DNA from: RPQJ01 sp963823535
GTDB taxonomy: Bacteria; Pseudomonadota; Gammaproteobacteria; Steroidobacterales; Steroidobacteraceae
Direction: 5' to 3'
Length of the DNA: 64,000 bases
NCBI GenBank assembly: GCA_963823535.1
Contig: CAWGLZ010000006.1
Span: 124,001-188,000, forward strand
In this document: positions 44,384 through 53,468 of the stretch, in pieces
Numbering within the stretch: position 1 is the first letter of the stretch
Layout: each line of letters opens with the position of its first letter
Notes under the pieces: model-generated
Told to the model about the DNA's origin: nothing
Database searches by the model: none
The model's input: the letters and a program-made list of their open reading frames with translations, nothing else
Made by a program: the position numbers and the translations under genes

Positions 44384-47179
44384 TCAGGCTCGCGGGATGA
44401 ACAGGAACTCGCCGTTCAGGTGGCCTGCATCGACGATCTGCGAGTAGCGCGGCTCCTGACTGACCTTGTACTTCGCGGCCGACTGCCGCACCTGGTCGAA
44501 CAGCGCCCCGTACAGGGTCGAGCCTTCCATCACTGAATCGTTGTCGCGCAGCACCTGCATGAAGACACGCGCGAAGATGCTGTGGCCGCCCCCGCCGGCG
44601 TCGAGCACCGGTTGCTCGCCACCCGAGGTCAGCACCGTGCGCGACGGAAGCTTGGCGAGCTTGACGAGTCGCTGCACCTGCGCCTGGTCGCCGCCCTTGC
44701 TGATGAGGCCGACGCCCGAACTGCGGGTCATGGCACCCGAGTAGCAGGAATCCGCGACGATCAGGACGTGTCGCGCGGCCATCTGGGCGATCAGGTCGGT
44801 GATCGACTGGTCCGAAATCCACTCCGTGGTGTTGTCACGCTGCGCGTTGACCGGCAGCCAGTAGCCACGCAGGTTCGCCTTGTCCAGGTCGCCGTGCCCG
44901 GCGTAGTAGATGAGCAGGTTGTCCTCGCTCTTGAGCGTCGTCCGGTAGTCGTTGATCGCCGTGAGGATGTCGGCCCGGGTCGCATTGGTCAGCACCTTGG
45001 TCTTGAACCCGTAGCGCGTCCGCAGCACGTCGTCGACCGCCTGGGCATCCGCGATGGGCGTCTCGAGGCTCGGCAGGTTCTGGTACTTGTTGTTGCCGAT
45101 GATCAGCGCGTGATAATTGCCGACTTTCAGCTCCTTCGGGACCTTGACGGTCGGCAGCCCGCCCGCCTTGACCGCCGCCGGCTCGCCGATGTTGCGCATG
45201 GCGACCTGCTGGACCGGCAATGCCTGCAGCCGCTGGATCTGCGCCTGGTAGCCTCTCGACTCCGCCTGCAGCGAGGCGATCAGCGTCTGCTGTTTGGCGA
45301 GCGCGGCTTCACGCGAGGCCAGTGCCTGCCGCAGGCGGTCGACTTCGACCTGCTTCGCGCCGGCAGTGGACGCCACGCGGCGGTCGAGCTGCTCGCGCTC
45401 GCTCGCGATGCTGCGTCGCTCGGCCTCGAGCTGAGCGGTCAGGTCTTCGACGCGCTGCTCGGTCTCCGCCAGGCGCCGCTGCGTGCTCGCCAGGTCTGAA
45501 CGCGCGGTCGCCAGCTGCGCCTGCTGCTGTTGCTGGCTCTGCGCGCTCGACTGTCGGGCCGCATTGGCCTTGGACAGCTCGGACGCATAGCTCTTCTGTT
45601 GCTGCTCCAGCGCGGCGATCCGCGTCTGCTGCTCGGCGATCTTCTTTTCCCGGACCGCGAGTTCGCCTGCCAGCTGGTCGCGCTGCCGTTGTGCCTCGGC
45701 CGACGAGGCGGTGGACTGCCGCGCGAGCTGGCCACGGTCGGCCGCCGCCTTGCCGCGTTCGGCGGTGAGATCCGCCTTGAGCTGGGCCACCTGTTGTTCA
45801 GTCTGGGCAAGCTTGCGCTGCGTCTCCGCGAGATCGGAGCGGGCCTCGGCCACCTGCGCCTGGGCCTGGCTTGCGGTCTGGCCGCTCGATGACTGCCGGG
45901 CCCGGAGCCGCGAGAGCTCCGCCGTGTAGGTGCGCTGCTGGTCCAGCAGGCTGGCGATGGTCGCCTGCTGCTCGTCGAGCTTGCGCTCCCGGGCCGCGAG
46001 CTGCTGCGCGAGCTGCTGCCGCTGCTGCTCGCCGGCCGAGCCGCTGGCACCCTGCCGGGCCAATGCCTCCCGCTCGGCCGCAATCTGCGCGCGCTCCCGG
46101 GTGAGGTCGGCGCGCATCGTCGCCGCTTTCTGCTCGGTGTCCAGCAGGCGACGCTGGGTGTCGATCAGCTGCTGCTGCAGCTCGTCGCGGGACTCGTTTG
46201 CCGCCGCCAGCTCGGTGCGCAGCGCGAGATCGCGTTCCGCCGCGCTGCGCATCTGCTCGGTGAGATTCGCCCGCTGCGCGGCCGTGTTGGCCTCCAGGCT
46301 GGCGACGGCGCGCTCCTCGGTCGCGAGCTTCTGCTCCCGCGCCGTCAACTCCGCCTCGAGCCGCTGCAGTTCGGCGACGCGCGCCGGATCGGTCCCCGAC
46401 TGCGCGCGCAGCGTCTCGACCTGTTGCGCCAGTTCACGCGTCTCGCCTTGTGCCCGGGCCAGCGCAACGCGCTGGCTCGACAGCTGCGTCTGGCTCGACT
46501 CGAGCTCCGACTTGAGTCGCCCGACCTCGGCGTTCTGCGTCTCGAGCTGTACCGTGAGCTGGTCGATCGTGCCCTGCAACTCGCTGCGGACCTGCGTGAC
46601 CTCGGAGACGTAGGTCAGGCTGTCGTCGCTGATGCCCGAGGCCTCGCGATAAAGGTTCAAGGCCTTGAGCGGGTCCTTGGCAACGCCGAGGCCCTGCTCG
46701 TAGAGATAGGCGAGGTTCATCTGGCCGCGTGCGTAGCCCTGCGCGGCGGCCTTTTCGTACCACCTGGCCGCCTCGGCGTAGTCGGTCGGTCGCCCGAGTC
46801 CCTTTTCGAAGATCTCGCCGACATAGACCTGCGCCTGCGCGTCACCGCCTTCCGCCTGGGGCATCCAGACGGCCAGCGACGTCGCATAGTTCGCCCGATC
46901 GTAGGCGACGTACTCCCCGCCGCGGATTTCGCAGTCGACCGCCGTGGTCTTCACCGGGCGCCGCGGACTCAGGTAGGTCATCTGGCCGCCGAGCTTGCGC
47001 ACCTGGCCAGGCAGCAGGCAGTCGACGATGAGCAGGCGGCTCGGGTCCTGCGGGATGGCACTGTCCGCCCGGGCCCGACCTGCAGGCGCAGGGACTCCCA
47101 CGCCGATCGTGACCATAGCGATTACGGCGGCCAGCACCGACCTCGGGACACCCAGAGGAGATGCAACTCTGTGGAGCAT
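44384..47179 (-). CDS. Exported Sel1-repeat / long coiled-coil / caspase-like (peptidase C14) protein
   Basis: The 931-residue protein starts at ATG 47179, seven bases after GGAGG; a longer frame to 47224 lacks a site. A signal peptide is followed by two Sel1-like repeats (about residues 105-180, AARWYEKAAAQGYARGQMN). About 450 residues of coiled coil (190-660) follow, with several near-identical units such as SDLAxTQRxLAxTEQ. A caspase-fold domain runs from about residue 688, with His762 (YYAGHGD) and Cys812 (ADSCYSG). Bacterial caspase homologues (orthocaspases) are arginine/lysine-directed peptidases or signalling modules. Export of one with a very long coiled coil is unusual. Its target is unknown. 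Confidence 0.85.
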   Translation of the reverse strand: MLHRVASPLGVPRSVLAAVIAMVTIGVGVPAPAGRARADSAIPQDPSRLLIVDCLLPGQVRKLGGQMTYLSPRRPVKTTAVDCEIRGGEYVAYDRANYATSLAVWMPQAEGGDAQAQVYVGEIFEKGLGRPTDYAEAARWYEKAAAQGYARGQMNLAYLYEQGLGVAKDPLKALNLYREASGISDDSLTYVSEVTQVRSELQGTIDQLTVQLETQNAEVGRLKSELESSQTQLSSQRVALARAQGETRELAQQVETLRAQSGTDPARVAELQRLEAELTAREQKLATEERAVASLEANTAAQRANLTEQMRSAAERDLALRTELAAANESRDELQQQLIDTQRRLLDTEQKAATMRADLTRERAQIAAEREALARQGASGSAGEQQRQQLAQQLAARERKLDEQQATIASLLDQQRTYTAELSRLRARQSSSGQTASQAQAQVAEARSDLAETQRKLAQTEQQVAQLKADLTAERGKAAADRGQLARQSTASSAEAQRQRDQLAGELAVREKKIAEQQTRIAALEQQQKSYASELSKANAARQSSAQSQQQQQAQLATARSDLASTQRRLAETEQRVEDLTAQLEAERRSIASEREQLDRRVASTAGAKQVEVDRLRQALASREAALAKQQTLIASLQAESRGYQAQIQRLQALPVQQVAMRNIGEPAAVKAGGLPTVKVPKELKVGNYHALIIGNNKYQNLPSLETPIADAQAVDDVLRTRYGFKTKVLTNATRADILTAINDYRTTLKSEDNLLIYYAGHGDLDKANLRGYWLPVNAQRDNTTEWISDQSITDLIAQMAARHVLIVADSCYSGAMTRSSGVGLISKGGDQAQVQRLVKLAKLPSRTVLTSGGEQPVLDAGGGGHSIFARVFMQVLRDNDSVMEGSTLYGALFDQVRQSAAKYKVSQEPRYSQIVDAGHLNGEFLFIPRA

Positions 47180-47619
47180 GGGACGCCTCCTCCTGTTGCT
47201 GTCTGCGCGGGCGCGCAGACGCATGGTGATCTTGTATTCGCCTTCCCGGACAACGCTGAATACGCCGGCCAGCGCCCGTCCGGGAGTCGCTGAGACTATA
47301 CGCCGTCGTAGTCGCCCTCAAGCGAAACAGTCGGGGCGCCTGTCGAAGGCGAAAAGCGCGAGGCGCGCGGAAACTGCGGCGCGAAGGAGCCGAGGGCGGC
47401 GTCCGCAGGTTGACACCGCGGGCGACGCGAGCGCAGAGTCGTTGCAACGGGCCTTCCAACGATAAAGAGTGTTCAGCGGCCCCGTTTCAGGGCTGGACAG
47501 CGCAGGGGGTTGCGTGCGACGGGAGAATTCTTGCGCGGCGATCACGCGACGTCGGTCATATGGGCGCAGCCGTCACGCAGTCCCGGGCTTCGGCCTGCTG
47601 CTCGGTGCAAGCACGGCGG
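47180..47619. other. Long intergenic stretch
   Basis: This stretch upstream of the caspase-like gene and the autotransporter locus shows no reading frame with recognisable similarity, no RNA gene and no hairpin with a T-tract. A TTGACA hexamer at 47411-47416 lacks a good -10 at the right distance. Part of it is probably decayed coding sequence belonging to the relic at 47620-47739. Confidence 0.4.
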
Positions 47620-47739
47620 GGTGGCCTTGCCGCCAGCGGCTTCTCGGGTTTCGTGGACTATGAGCCCGTCGCCGGGCTGGATACGATCACGTCTCAGGAA
47701 ATCAGCCTTGGGCTGCGATACGAGGCGAGATTCCGCTAG
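47620..47739 (+). pseudogene. Relic of an autotransporter beta-barrel C-terminus
   Basis: The last 39 codons before the stop at 47739 read SGFSGFVDYEPVAG, then DTITSQEISLGLRYEARF. This mirrors the end of the intact neighbour (NGFAAFIDYDAVLSLETVDYGELTVGLRYSF). The frame upstream of about 47620 has no further similarity. It therefore looks like the surviving end of a tandem autotransporter copy that was otherwise deleted. The intact gene begins 43 bases downstream. Confidence 0.65.
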
Positions 47740-47782
47740 CGCACGAGGCGGCATCTCGTAACGAAAATAGGGAGGAAAGACG

Positions 47783-49207
47783 ATGCAGAATTCGAACACG
47801 GTTATTCCGTTCCGGGTGTCCGGAGGGGCTTTGAGTCGCGCCGCCGCGCTCGCGACCCTCGCGCTCGCCGCAGGGACGGTCGGCGCCCAGACGGCGCCGC
47901 CACCGCTGCCCACCGTGGCCGAGAATCCCAACCAGCTGTCGATGGCGCGCGCCATCACGGTGGTGTGCCCGAATCTTCGCACCCAGTACCGCGCGACCGG
48001 CGGCGAACTGCCGAGTGACCAGATCGCGCTGTTCGACGCGTGCGCGGGCGTCGTCCGCGCGGACAGCGGCGACCAGAGCCGCAGCAACGCCCTCCAGGAA
48101 CTGACCGGCGAGGAGTTGAACGCCGCACAGACCACGTCCGTGGATTTCGGCGGCATGCAGCGGGCCAACATCGCGGCACGGCTCATGACGCTGCGCCAGG
48201 CGCGCGGCTCCTCGGCGGTCGCGGCGCTGTCCCCGCAGGACCTGAACATCGTCGGCATCTCCACCGGTGGCGCCGCGGGCGACGGCGATGGTTCGGCGCT
48301 CGGGGGCCGACTCGGACTCTTCCTGAACGGCCGCATCGGCTCGGGCTCCAAGGACACGACCGATCTCGAAGCCGGTTACGACGTCGACACGACCGGGCTC
48401 ACGGCGGGTGTGGACTACCGGATCAATGAGCAGGCCGTGGTCGGCGCCGCCTTCAGTTTCGGCAATACGGATGCGGACTTCGACAACAACTCCCTGGGCC
48501 TGTCGGGTGGCACGTTCGAGAGTGATGGCTATTCGCTGGCGCTGTTTGCCAGCTGGTCCGGCGAGCGTTCGTATTTCGACGCGATCGCCTCCTACGGGCA
48601 GATGGACCACGAGTCCAGGCGACGGATCTCCTACACCCTCAGCATCCCGGACGACCCGGACCTCGGGGCCAACGTGACGGAGACCTGGGATGCGACGGCC
48701 CGCGGCGACACCGAGAGCGACATGTTCTCGATCGGCGCGAGTTATGGCTACGACTTCGGCAACGGTCCGTGGCGCTACGGCCCGATCCTGGCGATCAACT
48801 ACCTCGAAGTGAGCGTCGATGGCTTCGCCGAGAAAGGCGCGCCCGGGCTCGAACTCACCTACGGCGCCCAGGACGGGGACTCCCTGCAGTTGCAGGCCGG
48901 GCTCGACGTCGCGTACACGGCGGGCATGAGCTGGGGCGTGCTGTCGCCGCACGCGCGATTCATCTACGTCAACGAGCAGATGAACGACAGCCAGGTGATC
49001 AACCTCCGGTATTCGTCGGACCCGCTGGGCGCGGTGTTCGGCGTGCGCTCCGACGAACCCGACCAGGACTTCTTCCGCTGGGGCGTCGGCCTGTCGGCCC
49101 TGTTCGCCAACGGCTTCGCCGCCTTCATCGACTACGACGCCGTGCTCAGCCTCGAGACCGTCGACTATGGCGAGTTGACGGTGGGCCTGCGCTACTCCTT
49201 CCAGTAG
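47783..49207 (+). CDS. Autotransporter beta-barrel domain protein
   Basis: The 474-residue protein has a signal peptide (to about residue 36, VGAQTAPP), a short passenger of roughly 130 residues containing two or more cysteines, and a C-terminal barrel of about 280 residues. The barrel has alternating strands (GLTAGVDYRINEQAVVGAAFS, YSLALFASW) and ends in an aromatic residue pair and glutamine (GLRYSFQ), typical of outer-membrane proteins. It should insert in the outer membrane with a small passenger that may stay as a plug or linker. GGGAGG lies seven bases before the ATG at 47783. A hairpin terminator follows. Confidence 0.88.
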   Translation: MQNSNTVIPFRVSGGALSRAAALATLALAAGTVGAQTAPPPLPTVAENPNQLSMARAITVVCPNLRTQYRATGGELPSDQIALFDACAGVVRADSGDQSRSNALQELTGEELNAAQTTSVDFGGMQRANIAARLMTLRQARGSSAVAALSPQDLNIVGISTGGAAGDGDGSALGGRLGLFLNGRIGSGSKDTTDLEAGYDVDTTGLTAGVDYRINEQAVVGAAFSFGNTDADFDNNSLGLSGGTFESDGYSLALFASWSGERSYFDAIASYGQMDHESRRRISYTLSIPDDPDLGANVTETWDATARGDTESDMFSIGASYGYDFGNGPWRYGPILAINYLEVSVDGFAEKGAPGLELTYGAQDGDSLQLQAGLDVAYTAGMSWGVLSPHARFIYVNEQMNDSQVINLRYSSDPLGAVFGVRSDEPDQDFFRWGVGLSALFANGFAAFIDYDAVLSLETVDYGELTVGLRYSFQ

Positions 49208-50058
49208 TTGCCCGCAGGCGCCTGCACCCGATGGCCGGCCAGGATGGCCGGCCATTCTTTTTCCCAGCCGCTCGTGTGCGAAACGTCGGGCAATACGACG
49301 ACGGCCCGGGCGCCGAGCCGGGCCGCGGCCGGCTCGACGAGACCCGGCGGCATCACGCGATCGCGACCACCCGCAAAGTGCTGCTGCTCGATCGTCGCGG
49401 GCAGCGGACCCGCGCGCGCCGGGTTCAGGGACGCACTCAGCCGGGTGTAGTGGTGCAGGTCGGCCCACGCGTCGGGATCGAGGTTCCCGGCCAGCGTCAC
49501 GATTCGTCGAACCTCCGGCAGCCGCGCAGCCAGCAGGACGGCGAGCGTGCCGCCGCCGCTGTGTCCGAACAGATCCACGTGGGTGGCGCCACTGGTCTCC
49601 CGCAGGCGCCGGATCACTTCCTCCAGGCTGTCGACGACGCCCGGACCGAACCTGCCGAGTGTCCAGTCGATCGCGGTGCACGGCGACTCCGACGCGAGCC
49701 CGAGGTAGCAGGGCCGTCCGACGTAGACAGCCGCATCGGGATCCAGCGCCATCAGCTGCAGCATCAGGGGATGGCGCGGGGTGGGATCCGGTGAAACCGT
49801 CCAGCGATCGACGTAGGGCGATCCGTCGCCGTCGAGGTACACGTGCAGCGTCCGGCCGGTCGCGTCCCGACCATTCGCATAGACGACGTGCCGGAACGAC
49901 CGGCCCTCCAGCAGGCTGCGCGTATAGCCCAGCGACGATGCCTCGCGGTCCACGCGCTGCGCCGGCGTCGCGCAGCCGGTACTGGCGAGCATCGCCAGCG
50001 ACGCGAGCGCGGCGGCGCACCGGGGCGTGCGGGCCACGCGCGAGCCGAACGACGTCAT
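49192..50058 (-). CDS. Lipoprotein alpha/beta hydrolase
   Basis: The 288-residue protein has a signal with lipobox LASTGC (Cys29) and an alpha/beta-hydrolase nucleophile elbow GHSGG (Ser167). A probable catalytic histidine lies in VLPDVSHTSGWEKEW near the end. It could be a lipase or esterase on the outer-membrane inner face. It begins 10 bases after the kinase stop, so it is probably the distal gene of the T6SS operon; whether it serves the system is unknown. Its last codons overlap the convergent autotransporter gene by 16 bases and contain that gene's terminator hairpin. Confidence 0.82.
   Translation of the reverse strand: MTSFGSRVARTPRCAAALASLAMLASTGCATPAQRVDREASSLGYTRSLLEGRSFRHVVYANGRDATGRTLHVYLDGDGSPYVDRWTVSPDPTPRHPLMLQLMALDPDAAVYVGRPCYLGLASESPCTAIDWTLGRFGPGVVDSLEEVIRRLRETSGATHVDLFGHSGGGTLAVLLAARLPEVRRIVTLAGNLDPDAWADLHHYTRLSASLNPARAGPLPATIEQQHFAGGRDRVMPPGLVEPAAARLGARAVVVLPDVSHTSGWEKEWPAILAGHRVQAPAGNYWKE
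49232..49262 (+). terminator. Rho-independent terminator of the autotransporter gene
   Basis: A nine-base stem, TGGCCGGCC at 49232-49240 pairing with GGCCGGCCA at 49246-49254, has a five-base loop and is followed by TTCTTTTT. It lies 25 bases after the autotransporter stop. It also encodes residues of the convergent hydrolase. Confidence 0.85.
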
Positions 50059-50068
50059 GGCGCGCCCG

Positions 50069-51958
50069 TCAGGGATTGGGCCGCCCGCCCGCTGCGTCGG
50101 CGCGCTCCCTGAGGTCGATCAGCGATTCGCGGGTCGGCTGGATCTTGAGGGCGTAGCCGGCGAGCGCGGCGGCGCGGGCCGCATCGCCGCTCTCGAGCGC
50201 GCTTTCCGCCTCTCGCTCGTACAGGCGCACGATCTCGACCACGCCCTCCGCCGCGGCGGTGCTCGTCGGATCGATCTTGAGCGCGTTGGCGAACGCGCCA
50301 TAGGCGCTCGAGACGCCTTCCGAGAGCAGCACGGGATCGAACTTGTCCGCAGCGAGCTGCAGGTAGTCGCGGCCCTGCTCCAGCAGGATGTCGCGCAGTT
50401 CGGGATCGACCTCGGGGGCCTCGCCCGTTTCCTGCTGGCTCGCTGCGGCCTGGGCCCGGGCGCTCTCCATCAGCTGGCGCGCCAACTGCTCGTCGGGGTC
50501 GGCACGCGTGAACCACCAGGCGGCGCCGGCGATGCCCGCCACCAGCACGCCCGTGGCGACCATCGACAGCAGGGACTGGCGCAGCGCACGGCCGCGTGCG
50601 CCGAGCGGACCCGCGATCTCGTCCAGGAACGCCTCGACACCCGACGTCCGGTCCGCCTGCTTGAACGCGAGTCCTCGCGCCAGCGCGCGGTGCTGGCGCC
50701 GTCCCATGCCGGGCGTGCGCTTGACGGTCATCCCGTCGTGCGCGGCCTTGATCGCGGTCTGCCCGTCGAAGGGATGGCGACCGGTCAGCAGTTCGTAGGC
50801 GACGCAGGCGAGCGCGTAGACGTCGTCACGCGGATCGGGCTGGTCGTTGAGCAGCATCTCGGTGCTGGCGTAGGCGGGCGTCAGCGCGCCGAGCGTGCCG
50901 GCGTCGAAGCGGGTGCCGGCGGCGGCGTCCTCCCCGTGTCGCGTCACGGCGCGGGCGATGCCGAAATCCAGCACCTTGACCTTGCGCTCGCCCGCGACGA
51001 ACACGTTGCCCGGCTTGAAGTCGGCGTGCACCACGCCCTCCTCGTGCGCATAGGCCAGCGCGCGCGAGCATCCCTCGATGATCGGCCAGGCCTCCTTGAA
51101 CCGCAGGCCCTGCGGGTGACGATGGATGAAGCGATCGAGCGGCTCACCCTCCAGGAACTCCATCGTCATGTAGATGAGGGTGCCGTCGCGATCGAAGTCG
51201 TGGACGGTCACGACGTTGGGGTGGGCCAGTGTCTGCGCGCGCCTCGATTCGCGCTGCAGCGCCATGAACGCCTCGGGGTGACGGCGAAACTCCGAGCTCA
51301 GGAACTTGATCGCCACGTAGGGGTCGCGGTCCCGGGCTTCTTCCTTGCGCAGGTCGCGCGCCTTGAAGACCACGCCCATGCCGCCTTCGCCGAGGCGCTT
51401 TTCGAGCACGAAGCGGTCCTTGATGACGGTCCCCGGCTCGAGCGGTACGTCGGCCACCCAGGTGCGCGTTTCCGGAGACTCGTCGCCCCTGCGCCCGCTC
51501 TGCGGACCACCCGGCCAGTCCGGCGGTCGACTCGGAATGCTTGCGCGCGTCCCCGCCGGGGAGGCGGCCGGCGGTGCGCCAACCGTGGCAGCGGGATCGG
51601 GGCGCTGCTGCGTGCCCGCAGGCGGCGGGGTCGTCGGCGTGCGCAGCACCGTCCGGTCAGGCGTCGGCCCGGGTGTCGGTTCCGGCGCACGAAACTGTGT
51701 CGCTGCCTCGGCCGTCGGGAATGGCGGTGGACGTGTCACGCGCGGACGGGCGATGGTCTGCAGGCGATCCTTGAGGCGGAGATACAGGTCGAAATGAACC
51801 TCGTTGCGTGCGTACAGCGCGTCGAGTTCCCTCAGCAATCCGGCGCCCGTCTCCGCCGACACCGTGCCCGGCGTGTCGATGCAGTTGAACAGCGCCTCGG
51901 CGGGCGTGTCGCCCTGGAGAACGGCGTGCAGGAGATCGAGCAGGTCTTGCAGTGTCAT
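50069..51958 (-). CDS. ppkA: T6SS-associated Ser/Thr protein kinase (PpkA-like)
   Basis: The 629-residue protein has an N-terminal region of about 170 residues, a kinase domain (glycine loop LGEGGMG at 189-195, Lys218, HADFKPGN with Asp313, DFG at 331-333), a membrane helix at about 463-483 and a periplasmic TPR-like tail. The catalytic loop reads HADF rather than the usual HRDL/HRDIK. It forms the post-translational control module of T6SS with the FHA protein TagH and the phosphatase domain next door. The phosphorylated target is usually the FHA protein. It starts 30 bases after the tagF-pppA fusion gene. Confidence 0.9.
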   Translation of the reverse strand: MTLQDLLDLLHAVLQGDTPAEALFNCIDTPGTVSAETGAGLLRELDALYARNEVHFDLYLRLKDRLQTIARPRVTRPPPFPTAEAATQFRAPEPTPGPTPDRTVLRTPTTPPPAGTQQRPDPAATVGAPPAASPAGTRASIPSRPPDWPGGPQSGRRGDESPETRTWVADVPLEPGTVIKDRFVLEKRLGEGGMGVVFKARDLRKEEARDRDPYVAIKFLSSEFRRHPEAFMALQRESRRAQTLAHPNVVTVHDFDRDGTLIYMTMEFLEGEPLDRFIHRHPQGLRFKEAWPIIEGCSRALAYAHEEGVVHADFKPGNVFVAGERKVKVLDFGIARAVTRHGEDAAAGTRFDAGTLGALTPAYASTEMLLNDQPDPRDDVYALACVAYELLTGRHPFDGQTAIKAAHDGMTVKRTPGMGRRQHRALARGLAFKQADRTSGVEAFLDEIAGPLGARGRALRQSLLSMVATGVLVAGIAGAAWWFTRADPDEQLARQLMESARAQAAASQQETGEAPEVDPELRDILLEQGRDYLQLAADKFDPVLLSEGVSSAYGAFANALKIDPTSTAAAEGVVEIVRLYEREAESALESGDAARAAALAGYALKIQPTRESLIDLRERADAAGGRPNP

Positions 51959-51987
51959 CGGGTCGGACCGGCCGCGGGGCCTGTCAT

Positions 51988-53466
51988 TCAGTCTGCACCG
52001 GGGGTTGCTTCGACGACAACCGCGGTCACATTGTCCGACGCCGCGCCCCGCAGCGTCCGCTCCAGCAGCGCCGCCACCACCGCAGCCGGGTCGCCCGCGC
52101 CGAGCTGCGACCGCAGGGTGTCGGCTGAAAGCTCCCGGTACAGGCCGTCGCTGCAGAGCAGGAACCGGTCGCGCGGGCGGACCTCGAACGAGCGCTGGTC
52201 GAGATCGATGTCCTCGTGACCGCCCAGCGCGCGCGTGATGACGTTCGACGAGCCGAGGAGCGGGTCGGCATCCGGCTCGGCGGATTCACTGTGATCGGAC
52301 GTCAGTTGCTCGAGCACTCCGTCGCGCAGGCGATAGAGCCGGCTGTCACCCGCCCAGAGGCAGACACCGGTGCCGTCGCGCACCACCAGGACGACCACGG
52401 TGGTGCCGATCACCGTCGGGCTGACCGCGCGCTGCGACAGCGAGAACAGGTAGCGATTGACCTCACCGAGTGCGTCACGGACCGCTCGAACGAAGTCCGG
52501 GAAGGTGGCACGCGGCTCGATCCCGGCCAGCGCATCGGCCGTCGCCGTGCTCGCGAGTTGTCCCGACGAGTGCCCCCCCATGCCATCGGCCACCGCCCAC
52601 AGCCCGATCTCGGGTCGGGACGAATAGGCATCCTGGTTCTCGGTGCGCACACGGCCCGGGTGGGTCGTCCCGGCCGACTCGAAACGCACGGGCACGGCGT
52701 TGAGGAAAGGCTCGGAGGCCAGCGCGTCACCCTGCTGCCACGGCCAGTCGCCCCAGGCGCCCGAGAGCATGGAGGCGAAGGCGCGCGGTTCGGGGAGCTG
52801 GCTCGTGATCAGCCAGGACGGGCGGACGCTTGCCGAGCCGCTGCTCCACCAGTAGACGGCGCCCGGCACCGACCGGCCGATGAGCTGCCCCAGCCAGGCC
52901 AGCGCCGTCGGACCGATGTCGACGCGTTCACCGAGCGGCAGTTGCTGGCAACCTGTCAGTCGCGACCCGATGTCCTCGAACTGCATCGATGCGAGATGCG
53001 TCGGCACGGCGTGCAGGATCGCCGAGAGGTGCTCGGCGGTCGCGCCCAGGACTCCGTCGATCTCGTCGACGGTGTGGCCTTCGTCGTCGAGCTGTGCCAG
53101 CACGAGATCCTCGATCCGATCGAACCAGGGTGCGCAGCGGTCTGCGACGACGAGCCCGCTGGAATGCTCCGGCAGGCGCGCGAAGACGGTGAACGGGAAA
53201 TAGCGTCCCACGCGATCCACGCTGGGGAACAGGACGCCGGCGACGGGCAGGTCGTCGAGCACGCCCTCGGTCGCGATGAACCGCCACATGGGCGCCGTCA
53301 GGTACAGGTCCAGCCACCTCTCGCCGAGCGTTTCGCGGCTGGACGCGATCGCGTCCTGCAGCCACGCATCCCAGCGATCGACGATGCCGTCGTCCACGCG
53401 CCGGCGGACGAAGTCCCCGAGCGCGGGCAGCTTGCCGAAGAACCCGACGGAGAGAACCTCGCTCAC
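51988..53466 (-). CDS. tagF-pppA: TagF-PppA fusion: T6SS TagF domain plus PP2C phosphatase
   Basis: The 492-residue protein joins two T6SS regulators. Residues 1-210 are TagF-like (VGFFGKLPALGDFVRRR, TAPMWRFI, RVGRYFPFTVF, YWWSSGS). Residues 250-490 are a PP2C phosphatase with acidic metal-site motifs (GRVRTENQDAY at 271-281, VADGMGGHSSG at 292-302, LLCSDGLY near the end, SDNVTAVVV). The pair would dephosphorylate the kinase's FHA target and repress T6SS firing. The GTG at 53466 is two bases after the tssM stop. Such fusions occur in some proteobacteria. Confidence 0.92.
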   Translation of the reverse strand: MSEVLSVGFFGKLPALGDFVRRRVDDGIVDRWDAWLQDAIASSRETLGERWLDLYLTAPMWRFIATEGVLDDLPVAGVLFPSVDRVGRYFPFTVFARLPEHSSGLVVADRCAPWFDRIEDLVLAQLDDEGHTVDEIDGVLGATAEHLSAILHAVPTHLASMQFEDIGSRLTGCQQLPLGERVDIGPTALAWLGQLIGRSVPGAVYWWSSGSASVRPSWLITSQLPEPRAFASMLSGAWGDWPWQQGDALASEPFLNAVPVRFESAGTTHPGRVRTENQDAYSSRPEIGLWAVADGMGGHSSGQLASTATADALAGIEPRATFPDFVRAVRDALGEVNRYLFSLSQRAVSPTVIGTTVVVLVVRDGTGVCLWAGDSRLYRLRDGVLEQLTSDHSESAEPDADPLLGSSNVITRALGGHEDIDLDQRSFEVRPRDRFLLCSDGLYRELSADTLRSQLGAGDPAAVVAALLERTLRGAASDNVTAVVVEATPGAD

Positions 53467-53468
53467 CC

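Noticed and set aside
47411..47440. TTGACA hexamer as a sigma-70 promoter
   Set aside because: No acceptable -10 element lies 16-18 bases downstream.
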